Positions 45,457-53,436 are shown, counted from the first letter of the stretch. The stretch: 64,000 nt of DNA from Plantibacter sp. Leaf314 (GCF_001423185.1 NZ_LMOB01000001.1:947437-1011436), one strand, 5' to 3'. Translations and numbers: made by a program. The notes: generated by a model from the sequence alone, not told the origin.

Positions 45457-46700
45457 CAGATGAACCCCCGGCCTTCACCGCGGTACGTCGGGAGGACGGC
45501 CTCGACCCCGTCGTCGCCGATCACGTGGAACGCGTCGACGCGCTCGCTGAGCTCGCCCGACTTGGTGTGTCGCAACCAGACACGGTCGCCGAGCCGCAGA
45601 GCCGCCGCCGCCGCGCCGGAGACCGGCGTCTGGACCTCCCCCGCCATCTCGCGCGGGAGCATCCGCAGGCCTTCGGGCCAGGCGATCACCGGGAGCCGGT
45701 CCAGCCCGGGTGGCCCGGAAGCCACCCAACCGCCACCGAGGACGGTCGCGAGTTCGGCCGACGGCTTGCGGACCACGGACAGGCCGAAGGCAGCTGCGGG
45801 AGCCGGCGTGAAGGCCCGGTAGTGGTCGAAGAGGTGGCCGCCGAAGACACCGCTGCCGGCGGCGATCTCCGTCACGGCGTCATCGGACGCGGTCAGTTCG
45901 AGCGACCCGGTCCCTCCGCCGTTCACGAACTCGAGGTCCGTCACCGCGCGCACCTCGGCGACGACGGCGGCACGCCGCTCCCGGAGCTCCGCCCACGATC
46001 GCCGTTGGATCGCGCGGAGGGCGGCCGACCAGGCAGGCCGACCGGCCAGGTCGTCGCCCTGCCCCGCGATCTGCGCCTCGTAGGCCATGACACCCACCAG
46101 CCGGAAGCCCGGCCGGCGGTCGACCACCTCAGCGAGCGCCCGGACCGCGTCGGGGGTGCGGAGCGGTGAGCGGCGGACGCCGATGTGGCCGAGCGCCGGC
46201 GTGCGGAAGGAGGCGTCGAGCTCGATGCAGACCCGGATCTCGGCGCGCCGCCCCGGTGGCACGACGCTGTCGACGAGGTCGAGGTGCTCGACCGAGTCGA
46301 TCATGATGGTGACCCTCCGAGCCGCCCGTTCGTCGGCGCCGAGCCGGTCGATCGCGCCGCGTTCCGCGGTCGGGTACCCGACCACGACGTCGTCGACGGT
46401 CTCCGCGAGCCAGAGCGCCTCCGCCAGGGAGTACGCGAGGACGCCCTCGTAGCCGGGCTGGCGGAGGAGGGCGTCGATGACGCCGCGCACGCGGATCGAC
46501 TTGCTGGCGATGCGGATGGGTTTGCCTGCGGCCCGCCGGAGCAGGTCGTGGGTGTTGTACCGGAGCGCCCCGAGGTGCAGGACGGCGGCGGGCGAGTCGA
46601 CGTGGGCGACTGCGCGTTCGATGCCGCCCCAGTACCGCCTCGGGTCGAGCCACGGCGTCGGGTCGGTCACACGACCGCCCGCGGTCAGTTCGATGGACAT
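45456..46700 (-). CDS. Fold-type III PLP enzyme (alanine racemase / D-threonine aldolase-like)
   Basis: 414 residues. PLP-binding lysine candidate Lys67 in KPIRIASKSIRVRGVIDALL, the N-terminal TIM-barrel position used in alanine racemase and D-threonine aldolase. Other core stretches are IRVCIELDASFRTPALGHIGV, EFVNGGGTGSLELTASDDAV and EIAAGSGVFGGHLFDHY. The C-terminal domain resembles the D-Thr aldolase beta domain. Annotated relatives are called amino acid deaminase/aldolase. It overlaps both neighbours by one base (TGATG), so the three genes form one translationally coupled unit. The actual substrate is unknown. Confidence 0.85.
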   Translation of the reverse strand: MSIELTAGGRVTDPTPWLDPRRYWGGIERAVAHVDSPAAVLHLGALRYNTHDLLRRAAGKPIRIASKSIRVRGVIDALLRQPGYEGVLAYSLAEALWLAETVDDVVVGYPTAERGAIDRLGADERAARRVTIMIDSVEHLDLVDSVVPPGRRAEIRVCIELDASFRTPALGHIGVRRSPLRTPDAVRALAEVVDRRPGFRLVGVMAYEAQIAGQGDDLAGRPAWSAALRAIQRRSWAELRERRAAVVAEVRAVTDLEFVNGGGTGSLELTASDDAVTEIAAGSGVFGGHLFDHYRAFTPAPAAAFGLSVVRKPSAELATVLGGGWVASGPPGLDRLPVIAWPEGLRMLPREMAGEVQTPVSGAAAAALRLGDRVWLRHTKSGELSERVDAFHVIGDDGVEAVLPTYRGEGRGFI

Positions 46701-47944
46701 CAGCGCACTCCTCTGACTCGGGTGACGGCGATCGCCCCGGCGACGGCACACGCCGCCGAGACGAGGTACAGCCCGGCGAATCCGCCGAGCCACGCGACGA
46801 GACCGGCGCCGATGAGCGGCGCGACCGCCTGCGGCACGGCCTGCGCGATGTTCATGATGCCGAGGTCCTTGCCGTGGGACGCGGGGTCCGGGAGCACCTG
46901 CGTGGCGAGCGCCTGGTCGACCGACATGAAGCAGCCGTAGCCGAGTCCGATCAACGCGGACGAGACGAAGCCCATCGGCAGCGACGGCCAGATCGCGAGC
47001 AGGAGCGCGGCGAGGGCCTGCGACACGGACGCGGCGACGACGAAGGCCCGGCGACGACCGAGCCGGTCGGAGAGGCGGCCGAGCAGGATCGAGGACGCGA
47101 CCACGAACACGGTGTAGACGATCGTGACGAGCAGGAGGTCGGTCTCCGCGTCGGCGTCGCCGAGCCCGTACAGCAGGAAGTAGAAGAGCAGGGAGGTGCT
47201 GAACGCGTTGCCGAGGTTGACGAGCACGCGGCTGAGCATCGTCCAGGCGAAGTCCGGATGCCGGCGCGGTGAGACCCAGAGGCTCTCCACGAGCGTCCGC
47301 GGGGTGAGCGGCGCGGGCCGCTCCCCCGCCGGGATCGGGTCGGGCAGGCGGAGGAAGGGCACGACGAGCGCGACGAGGATCGCCGCGAGCGCGAGGTAGC
47401 CGACGAACGGCTGGGTGTCGAGGAGGAGGAGCAGGGCGATGCCGAGGATGACGCCGACGGCCTGGGGTGCCGAGATCCATCCGGAGACGAACCCGCGTCG
47501 CTCCACGGGGACCTGGTCGGAGATGGTCGCGGTGAGTGCCGCTCCGAGCACGCAGAAGCCGACGATAGCGAGGCACCAGCAGACGCCGATACCGACGACG
47601 TCGGTCTGCAGACCGAGCAGCACGAGTCCGAGGGCGAACAGGAGCGTCCCTGCGGCGATCCACGGTCGCCGCCGGCCGTACCGCGACCTGGTGCGGTCGG
47701 AGAGGGCGCCGGTCAGCGGGTAGACGACGATGGAGCAGAGCCCCGCGGCCCCCGCGACCAGGCCGAAGGCCACGACGCTGTCCACCCAGTGCTCGGGGGC
47801 GAGCCGGGCGTCGATCTGCGCCGGCAGCAGGAGCTGCAAGGGTGCGAGTTGGGCCATCCACACGCCCAACCAGGCGGCGGCGAACGCGGTGACCCAGCGA
47901 CCGGTGATGCGTCGGCCCACCATGGCGGTACCCGTGCCGCTCAT
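46700..47944 (-). CDS. MFS transporter, sugar/oxyanion-like (GPH/Ku-type architecture)
   Basis: 414 residues from ATG 47944 with about twelve transmembrane helices. Conserved MFS loops are ALSDRTRSRYGRRRPWIAAG (between helices 2 and 3) and LGRLSDRLGRRRAFVV (loop 8-9), plus SLPMGFVSSALIGLGYGCFM. It resembles sugar-proton/cation symporter-type MFS proteins. Its stop overlaps the PLP gene start, so it probably imports or exports the substrate of the two following enzymes. No clear ribosome binding site is seen before the start chosen; ATG at MVGRR (about seven codons downstream) is an alternative. A 287-base stretch with no gene separates it from the divergent Ig protein gene. Confidence 0.9.
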   Translation of the reverse strand: MSGTGTAMVGRRITGRWVTAFAAAWLGVWMAQLAPLQLLLPAQIDARLAPEHWVDSVVAFGLVAGAAGLCSIVVYPLTGALSDRTRSRYGRRRPWIAAGTLLFALGLVLLGLQTDVVGIGVCWCLAIVGFCVLGAALTATISDQVPVERRGFVSGWISAPQAVGVILGIALLLLLDTQPFVGYLALAAILVALVVPFLRLPDPIPAGERPAPLTPRTLVESLWVSPRRHPDFAWTMLSRVLVNLGNAFSTSLLFYFLLYGLGDADAETDLLLVTIVYTVFVVASSILLGRLSDRLGRRRAFVVAASVSQALAALLLAIWPSLPMGFVSSALIGLGYGCFMSVDQALATQVLPDPASHGKDLGIMNIAQAVPQAVAPLIGAGLVAWLGGFAGLYLVSAACAVAGAIAVTRVRGVR

Positions 47945-48231
47945 CGTCGTCGCGATTCGGCCTGGGGCTTGAGACCGGGCGTCCGCATGGCGGAGACACT
48001 CGGTGGCTCCTGCACCGCGGGGATCCTCGCCATGGCGACCCTTCCAGGTGCGCTCCCGGGTCGTACCGCTCCATCGCCACCGGCCCGCCTGGGGCAGACG
48101 ACCCAGTCGGGCCAGTATGTCGGACGAGCGGTCGCGGCGCACCTGTCCGAGCCGGGCTCCGGTGCGGATCGCCCGGGAATTGTCGGCCGATCTGGCGCGG
48201 GAGGTTGACTTCGCGCGGCGATCTTGGGGGA

Positions 48232-50448
48232 ATGGAGACGGTGACCGGGGAACACGCGCGCGCAGGAACAGGAGTCCGATCGAATCGCTCGATCGGACGC
48301 GTCGCGATCCTCCTCACCGGTTTCCTGCTCGCGGGGCTCTGGACCACGACGATCGCCGCCCCCGCCTGGGCGACGCCCGAACCGCTTCCGGCTCCCAGCC
48401 CGAGCGACACCTCGGCGGCCCCGACCCCGCCGCCGCTCGACGGTCCGACGATCACGAGTCCGGCCGCCGGTTCGTTCATCGGCAGCGGGTCGGTCACCGT
48501 CACGGGCACGAAGGACACCGGGACCGGCATCCAACTCCAGCTCGGTGACGGCATGGAACCGGCCTGCATCCTGCCGCAGGACGACGGCACCGACTGGTCC
48601 TGCTCGGTCGTCCTCCCGGACGGCGGCGGCATCTCGATCACCGCGGTCGAGGTAGGCGCCTCCGAGACCTTGTCCGCGCAGGTCTCCGTGTCCGCGCTCG
48701 GCCCGCCCACGATCACGGACGGGACCCCGAGCAACGGTGGCGTCCGCGGCACCGCCTACCCGGGCGCGACGGTGACCGTGCGTGCGGACTCCGGCGCCAC
48801 CTGCAGCTTCGCGGCGGACAGCTCGGGCAGCTGGTTCTGCGTGCTGGGTGAGCCGCTGCCGGCCGGCGACCTCTCCGTCACCGCCACGCAGCAGGCGTCG
48901 TTCACGGGTGGACAGCGTTCCGACGCCTCCGCCCCCGTCGTCCTCTCGATCGATCGGGACGCGCCCGCTCCCCCGGTGATGACCTCGCCGGTCGCCGGCC
49001 AGGCGATGCCCCTGGGCGCCTCCACCTACGCCGGCACCGGCGAAGCGGGCGCGACCGTCACCGTGTTCGCCGACTCCACCTCCGTCTGCACGGCGGTCGT
49101 CGTCGACGGCTCCTGGACGTGCTCGGGTGCCGGTGTCCCGGCCGGCGCGCACGTGGTCCTCGCCATCCAGCAGGACGCGGCAGGCAACACGAGCGGCGCG
49201 AGCACGGCCGTCACCCTCACCTTCGGGGACGCCGCCGGAGCACCCGCCACACCCGCACCCTCCCAGCCCTCCCCGCTGCCGACGGAGGGCGCCTCGCCGG
49301 CGCCGGCCCCCGGGAGCCAGCCGCCGGGGACGCAGCAGCCGGCACCCTCACCGAGCGGCGAGCCGACGCCCGATGCGGCTCCCCCGGTCGGTGGTGGCGG
49401 CGGGCTCTGGTCGGGCTCGACGCCGTTCTCCCAGACCCTCTCCTCGACGATCGACGGCCGTGGTCAGCCCGTCTGGTGGCTCGCGGCCCTGCTCGCGCTC
49501 GCAGCCGTGGCCCTCATCGCGGTCCCGGCGCGACTCCTCGCGACCTCGACCGCCGGATGGCTGTCGATGGTCGGCGAACACCGTCGAGCGCCCGTGACGG
49601 GGCGCAACCGGCCCCGGAGCGAGTTCGAGCGCCCGCCGTCCGTGCCGCGGCCGAGCCGGTCGATCCTCGCCGTCGTCACCACCGTCCTCGCCGGCGGCAT
49701 CCTGATGTTCGCGCACCCGGTCGTCGGACAGCCGGCCTACCTCCGCCTGTGGTTCGCATCCGTGCTGGCCGTGGTCGTCATCAACGTCGCAGGGCTCCTC
49801 GCCCAGCTCGTCGTCGCCCGGCGGTCCGCACTGGGTCCGATGCGGGTCAGCATCCGGAGCGGTGGCCTCGTGACCGTGGGCCTCGTGACCGCGCTGTCGA
49901 GACTGTTCGCACTGCAACCCGCGTTGCTCTTCGCCCTCCTGGCGGACCTTCGTCCAGCTCCGAGCGCTGAGGCGTCTGATGACGCCGACACGGCCTCAGG
50001 GACCGTCACGCCGGCTCGTGCGGCAGGCGTCTCCACACGGACCGCCGGTCACCTCGCTCTGGCGAGGATCGCCGCCGCCGCCGGGATCGGATCCCTCGCC
50101 TGGTTCGTGTCCGCATTGGCCGGCGAGCCGAGCGGCGCCGTCGGCGCGATGGCCGTGGAGGCCGTGAACCTGACCGCGATCGCCGGGATCGGGTCGGCGT
50201 CGATCGCGCTCCTCCCCCTGGGTCCGCTGGGCGGTCGCGCCGTCCTCGACTGGTCCAAGCCGGTGTGGCTCGCGAGTGCCTTCCTCGGCTTCACCCTGCT
50301 GTTCGGACTCCTGGGTCCGACGGCGACGATGCCCGGTGCCACCGACACCCTCGTCGGGATCCTGCTGGGTGCGCTCGTCTTCGCGGCGATCGGTGCCGGC
50401 GCGTGGGCGTGGCGTCGACACATCCGTCCGCTCCTCGACGCGCACTGA
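48232..50448 (+). CDS. Large secreted Ig-like protein with C-terminal polytopic membrane domain
   Basis: 738 residues from ATG 48232 (GGGGGA five bases upstream). It has a signal peptide (about 30-50, AILLTGFLLAGLWTTTIAAPAWA), a Pro/Ser-rich spacer, then three Ig-like modules (about 70-140, 155-230, 240-325; PGATVTVRADSGATCSFA and GATVTVFADSTSVCTAVV are parallel units), a Pro-rich linker (about 330-395) and a C-terminal half with eight to ten transmembrane helices. The loop LLPLGPLGGRAVLDW (660-674) resembles the NPDG-like turn of site-2 proteases, but an HExxH motif is not seen, so I do not claim a protease. It may be a membrane-tethered surface protein. It stands alone on its strand and is not recognised beyond this. 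Confidence 0.82.
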   Translation: METVTGEHARAGTGVRSNRSIGRVAILLTGFLLAGLWTTTIAAPAWATPEPLPAPSPSDTSAAPTPPPLDGPTITSPAAGSFIGSGSVTVTGTKDTGTGIQLQLGDGMEPACILPQDDGTDWSCSVVLPDGGGISITAVEVGASETLSAQVSVSALGPPTITDGTPSNGGVRGTAYPGATVTVRADSGATCSFAADSSGSWFCVLGEPLPAGDLSVTATQQASFTGGQRSDASAPVVLSIDRDAPAPPVMTSPVAGQAMPLGASTYAGTGEAGATVTVFADSTSVCTAVVVDGSWTCSGAGVPAGAHVVLAIQQDAAGNTSGASTAVTLTFGDAAGAPATPAPSQPSPLPTEGASPAPAPGSQPPGTQQPAPSPSGEPTPDAAPPVGGGGGLWSGSTPFSQTLSSTIDGRGQPVWWLAALLALAAVALIAVPARLLATSTAGWLSMVGEHRRAPVTGRNRPRSEFERPPSVPRPSRSILAVVTTVLAGGILMFAHPVVGQPAYLRLWFASVLAVVVINVAGLLAQLVVARRSALGPMRVSIRSGGLVTVGLVTALSRLFALQPALLFALLADLRPAPSAEASDDADTASGTVTPARAAGVSTRTAGHLALARIAAAAGIGSLAWFVSALAGEPSGAVGAMAVEAVNLTAIAGIGSASIALLPLGPLGGRAVLDWSKPVWLASAFLGFTLLFGLLGPTATMPGATDTLVGILLGALVFAAIGAGAWAWRRHIRPLLDAH

Positions 50449-50513
50449 GGGCGCCGTGGCGTCCGCGGACGGCCCCGCTGGACGCGATTCGGCAGGTGGA
50501 CGCGGAGGGAGCG

Positions 50514-50825
50514 TCAGCCGGCGTCTGCGGCGCGCTGGACGGGCAGGCCGCTGGCAGCCCACTCGGAGATGCCACCGGTGACGTTCACCGCGTCGTAGCC
50601 CTGCTGCTCGAGGTACCCCGCGACCCGTGCGCTGCGGCCACCGGAGTGGCACATCACGTAGACCGTCTCCTCGCGCGGGACCTCGTCGAGGTGGTCGAGG
50701 AAGGACGACATCGGCAGATGCCTCGCGCCGGCCACGCTCGCGACGGCGACTTCGTCGGCCTCACGGACGTCGATGATGACGGCGTCGTCGAGCTTGCTCA
50801 GTTCGGTTGGGGTGATCTCCTGCAT
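50514..50825 (-). CDS. Single-domain rhodanese
   Basis: 103 residues, the length of a stand-alone rhodanese. Start MQEITPTELSKLDDAVIIDV; the active-site loop is VMCHSGGRSARVAG with the catalytic cysteine. The C-terminus is NVTGGISEWAASGLPV. It transfers sulfane sulfur to a thiophilic acceptor in the cytoplasm; the partner is unknown. It is downstream of a hairpin at 50882-50916 and may be monocistronic. It converges with the Ig-protein gene. Confidence 0.9.
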   Translation of the reverse strand: MQEITPTELSKLDDAVIIDVREADEVAVASVAGARHLPMSSFLDHLDEVPREETVYVMCHSGGRSARVAGYLEQQGYDAVNVTGGISEWAASGLPVQRAADAG

Positions 50826-50881
50826 CGCATCAGCCTACCCTCGCATCGCTGCCCCGCGGCCTGGTCCGACGGCGGGCAGAC

Positions 50882-50916
50882 GTGAGGGCGAGGTAACCCG
50901 AATACCTCGCCCTCAC
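50882..50916. terminator. 14-bp hairpin upstream of the rhodanese gene
   Basis: GTGAGGGCGAGGTA and TACCTCGCCCTCAC pair perfectly over ACCCGAA. It lies between the small acidic protein gene (minus strand) and the rhodanese gene and probably terminates the former. No T-tract follows on either side. Confidence 0.55.
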
Positions 50917-51061
50917 TTGAGGCGTCTAGCAACCGATCGACCTGGAAGCTTGCGGCTTCCGGGACCGGCTCACGGGTGACGCCCCCACTCGAAGGTAGCG
51001 GACCGTCGGCCCCTTCCGTGACGTCGACCGCCGTGTCGCGACCCGGAAGGCGAAAATGGCG

Positions 51062-51077
51062 ACCCCCGTTCGGGGGT
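51062..51077 (-). terminator. Short hairpin directly after the small acidic gene
   Basis: ACCCCCG, two bases, CGGGGGT on the plus strand; 7-bp stem located 22 bases downstream of the stop of the 51099-51347 gene. A second possible stop signal for it. Confidence 0.4.
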
Positions 51078-51098
51078 GCTCACCGACGGCCGGGAGGG

Positions 51099-51347
51099 TC
51101 AGTGGGCGCTGTCGGGGTCGCGTGGGAGGTGGAGCTCGCCCGGGTCGACGTCCACGTCACCGACGTCGTCCGGCCCGCCCGTACCGGGGGCGACGTTGAT
51201 CATGCCCGAGGCGATGTCGGGGTCGCGGACGACCGGCTGTCCGTCGTCCTGCTTGGCTTCCGTCTCGGCTTCGCTCGAGGGGCTGTAGGAGCGGTCCTTG
51301 GTCGTCCGCTCGTCGTCGTTCAGGCCGGATTCGTTCGGAGTACTCAT
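51099..51347 (-). CDS. Small acidic hypothetical protein
   Basis: 82 residues from ATG 51347. Strongly acidic and polar (MSTPNESGLNDDERTTKDRS, EAETEAKQDDGQPVVRDPDI, VGDVDVDPGELHLP), probably disordered, with no membrane segment or cysteine. Not recognised; similar short acidic proteins are common in Microbacteriaceae. No good ribosome binding site is visible, which lowers confidence. The opposite strand lacks a better candidate. Confidence 0.5.
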   Translation of the reverse strand: MSTPNESGLNDDERTTKDRSYSPSSEAETEAKQDDGQPVVRDPDIASGMINVAPGTGGPDDVGDVDVDPGELHLPRDPDSAH

Positions 51348-51451
51348 GCTCAGCACGCTACTGGCCATCGCGGTCCGCACCCGGCCCCTTGCAGGATGGT
51401 CGAGAACGTGCAGACCTCCGAGGCCACCGGGACGGTTCGCCTCGGCCGCGA

Positions 51452-51667
51452 TCAGTGCAGGCGGCGGAGCGACGCCGCGGCGACGATCGGCCGGGCCGCC
51501 TCGACGTACGCGGAGAGCGTCTCGCGGAGCGCAGCCGCGTTCTCGTCGGTCAGATCGATCTCGTAGTTCTCGCCGTCGATGCCGAAGCGGACGGTCTCCC
51601 CCAGTCCGCGTGGGATGTCGGAACCGTCGAGGTCGTCGATGAGCGTCGTGATCGTTCGGGTGGCCAT
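51452..51667 (-). CDS. Lsr2-like protein reduced to the N-terminal dimerisation domain
   Basis: 71 residues from ATG 51667, with GGAGG eight bases upstream. The sequence TITTLIDDLDGSDIPRG, TVRFGIDGENYEIDLTDENA and LRETLSAYVEAARPI matches the N-terminal oligomerisation domain of Lsr2 (VTLVDDFDG... EFGLDGVTYEIDLS). The C-terminal DNA-binding domain with its RGR AT-hook is missing; the protein ends in ASLRRLH. It could be a stand-alone modulator that forms heterodimers with full-length Lsr2, or a reduced protein. It is separated by only 36 bases from the upstream tRNA gene and may be cotranscribed with it. Confidence 0.85.
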   Translation of the reverse strand: MATRTITTLIDDLDGSDIPRGLGETVRFGIDGENYEIDLTDENAAALRETLSAYVEAARPIVAAASLRRLH

Positions 51668-51703
51668 ACATCCATCCTCCCACCTCCCGAGAGGGGATCG
51701 TCG

Positions 51704-51777
51704 TACCCCCGGTGGGGTTCGAACCCACACTGCGGCGATTTTAAGTCGCCTGCCTCTGCCAGTTGGGCTACGGGGGC
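51704..51777 (-). tRNA. tRNA-Leu (anticodon UAA), short variable arm
   Basis: A 74-base cloverleaf on the minus strand: acceptor GCCCCCG pairing with CGGGGGT (G1-U72), D arm with GG in the loop, anticodon stem GGCGA/TCGCC with loop CTTAAAA (anticodon TAA), T arm GTGGG/CCCAC with loop TTCGAAC, and discriminator A73. CCA is not encoded. The anticodon reads UUA (leucine). Leucine tRNAs normally have a long variable arm, but here it is only GCAGT. The structure is otherwise clean. Confidence 0.9.
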
Positions 51778-51808
51778 GTGCCTCTCATCGTATCGAGGCG
51801 TGAGACGC

Positions 51809-51851
51809 CGAGAGGCGCATGTCCCGGCTGACCGGTGACATGCGCCTCTCG
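51809..51851 (-). terminator. Terminator after ndh
   Basis: CGAGAGGCGCATGTC and GACATGCGCCTCTCG form a 15-bp stem with a 13-base loop, 29 bases after the ndh stop. It ends only 31 bases before the tRNA, so the tRNA promoter must be squeezed in between or overlap it. Confidence 0.75.
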
Positions 51852-51879
51852 AAGGACGGAGCGGGACGCTCCAGCCGCA

Positions 51880-53436
51880 CTACTTGCTCGCGCTGACGTC
51901 CTCTGCAGGCGTCGCGTAGGCCTGCTCGTCGCCGGCGCCGGTCGGGGCACCTGCGGCGGCGGCGGCGGGAGCCTCCGACGAGGGAGCCTCAGCGGCGGGC
52001 GCTGCGGCCTCGGCCGGGGCGGCCTTCGGCTTGCGCTTGACGGGAGCCTTCCGGGCGGGCTTCTCGGCGGCTGCCGGAGCCGCGGGGGCCGCAGCAGGAG
52101 CCGCGGCGTCCGCCGGGGGCTTCGGGCGCGACGCGAAGGTCTCGAACGCCTCGCGGGGCGTCTGGACGGCCTGCAGGGAGACGATGTCGCGTCCGAGCCA
52201 GAAGTTGTTCCACCAGCCACCGAAGACGCGGAACTTGCGCTCGAAGCTCGGCATGGCCAGACCGTGGTAGCCACGGTGGGCGAACCATGCCGGGAGGCCC
52301 TTGATCGCGAGGTTGCCCGACTGGAACACGCCGACGCCGATGCCGAGACCGGCGACCGCGCCCATGTTCTTGTGGAAGTAGTTCTTCGGCTCCTCGCCAC
52401 GGAGGACCGCGGTGATGTTCTTCGCGAGGAGCTTGCCCTGACGCACGGCGTGCTGCGCGTTCGGCACGCAGAACCCGCCGACACCGCCGCCGCTGAGGTC
52501 GGGGACGGCGGAGACGTCGCCGGCCGCCCAGGCGCCCTCGACGATGTCGTCGTCGGTGCCCACGCGGAGGTCGGCGCGGGTCTTGATGCGGCCACGCTCC
52601 TCGACGGGGAGGTCGCCACCACGGACGACACCCGGGTTCGCCATGACGCCGGCGGTCCAGACGATGAGGTCGGACTCGAACGACTCACCCGTGGAGAGCT
52701 CGATCTTGCCATCGACCGCGGACTGCAGCTGCGTGTCGAGGTGCACGAGCGCGCCGCGCTCGGCCAGGTTCTTGAGGACCCAGTGGCTCGTCTCGATCTT
52801 GACCTCGGGCATGATGCGCCCCATGGCCTCGATGAGGTGGAAGTGCGTGTCCTCGAAGGAGAGCTGCGGGTAGAACTTCAGCAGCGAGCTGGCGAAGGAA
52901 CGCAGCTCGGCGAAGACCTCGATACCGGCGAACCCGCCACCGACGACGGTGAACGTGAGCAGGCGGTCGCGCTCGGGACCGGCGGGCAGGTTGGCCGCCT
53001 TGTCGAAGTTGGAGAGCACGCGGTCGCGGATCGCGACGGCCTCCTCGATCGTCTTCAGACCGATCGCGGTGTCGGCGACACCCGGGATGGGGAAGGTCCG
53101 GGAGACGGCGCCGGCGGTGACGACGATGATGTCGTAGTCGACCTCCCACGGCTCGCCGATCTCCGGCGTGATCGTCGCCTTCTTCTCGGCGTGGTTGATG
53201 CCCGTGACCTTGGCGGTGATCACGTTGGTGGACTTCAGGTGACGACGCGGCGAGACGACCGCGTGACGCGGCTCGATGGAACCGGCGGCGACCTCGGGGA
53301 GGAACGGCTGGTAGGTCATGTACGGCAGCGGGTCGACCATGGTGACTTCGGCTTCGCCACGGCGAAGCTGCTTCTCGAGCTTCCAGGCGGTGTAGAACCC
53401 GGCGTAACCACCACCGACGATCAGAATTTTGGGCAC
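51880..53436 (-). CDS. ndh: Type II NADH dehydrogenase with Ala/Pro/Lys-rich C-terminal tail
   Basis: 518 residues. The FAD-binding Rossmann motif is ILIVGGGYAGFYTAWKLEKQ (residues 4-23). The NAD-binding motif is TVVGGGFAGIEVFAEL near residue 165. The second FAD stretch is AAGDVSAVPDLSGGG. It oxidises NADH and reduces menaquinone without pumping protons. The last about 78 residues (441-518) are a disordered Ala/Pro extension with KAPVKRKPKAAP, not part of the enzyme core; it may bind nucleic acid, lipid or partners. It is monocistronic and followed by a strong hairpin. Confidence 0.94.
   Translation of the reverse strand: MPKILIVGGGYAGFYTAWKLEKQLRRGEAEVTMVDPLPYMTYQPFLPEVAAGSIEPRHAVVSPRRHLKSTNVITAKVTGINHAEKKATITPEIGEPWEVDYDIIVVTAGAVSRTFPIPGVADTAIGLKTIEEAVAIRDRVLSNFDKAANLPAGPERDRLLTFTVVGGGFAGIEVFAELRSFASSLLKFYPQLSFEDTHFHLIEAMGRIMPEVKIETSHWVLKNLAERGALVHLDTQLQSAVDGKIELSTGESFESDLIVWTAGVMANPGVVRGGDLPVEERGRIKTRADLRVGTDDDIVEGAWAAGDVSAVPDLSGGGVGGFCVPNAQHAVRQGKLLAKNITAVLRGEEPKNYFHKNMGAVAGLGIGVGVFQSGNLAIKGLPAWFAHRGYHGLAMPSFERKFRVFGGWWNNFWLGRDIVSLQAVQTPREAFETFASRPKPPADAAAPAAAPAAPAAAEKPARKAPVKRKPKAAPAEAAAPAAEAPSSEAPAAAAAGAPTGAGDEQAYATPAEDVSASK

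Noticed and set aside
43726..45822. 698-codon plus-strand frame opposite lemA and the FAD gene
   Set aside because: Shadow of two clear minus-strand genes.
45456..48752. Single 1098-codon minus frame spanning the PLP gene and upstream DNA
   Set aside because: Only the last 414 codons are protein-like; the rest is out-of-frame reading of the MFS and Ig genes.
49119..49970. Plus-strand alternate frame inside the Ig-protein gene
   Set aside because: Arg-rich out-of-frame translation; the chosen frame has signal peptide, Ig repeats and helices.
51389..51838. Plus-strand frame covering the tRNA and Lsr2-like gene
   Set aside because: Overlaps a well-structured tRNA and a recognisable Lsr2 domain on the other strand.
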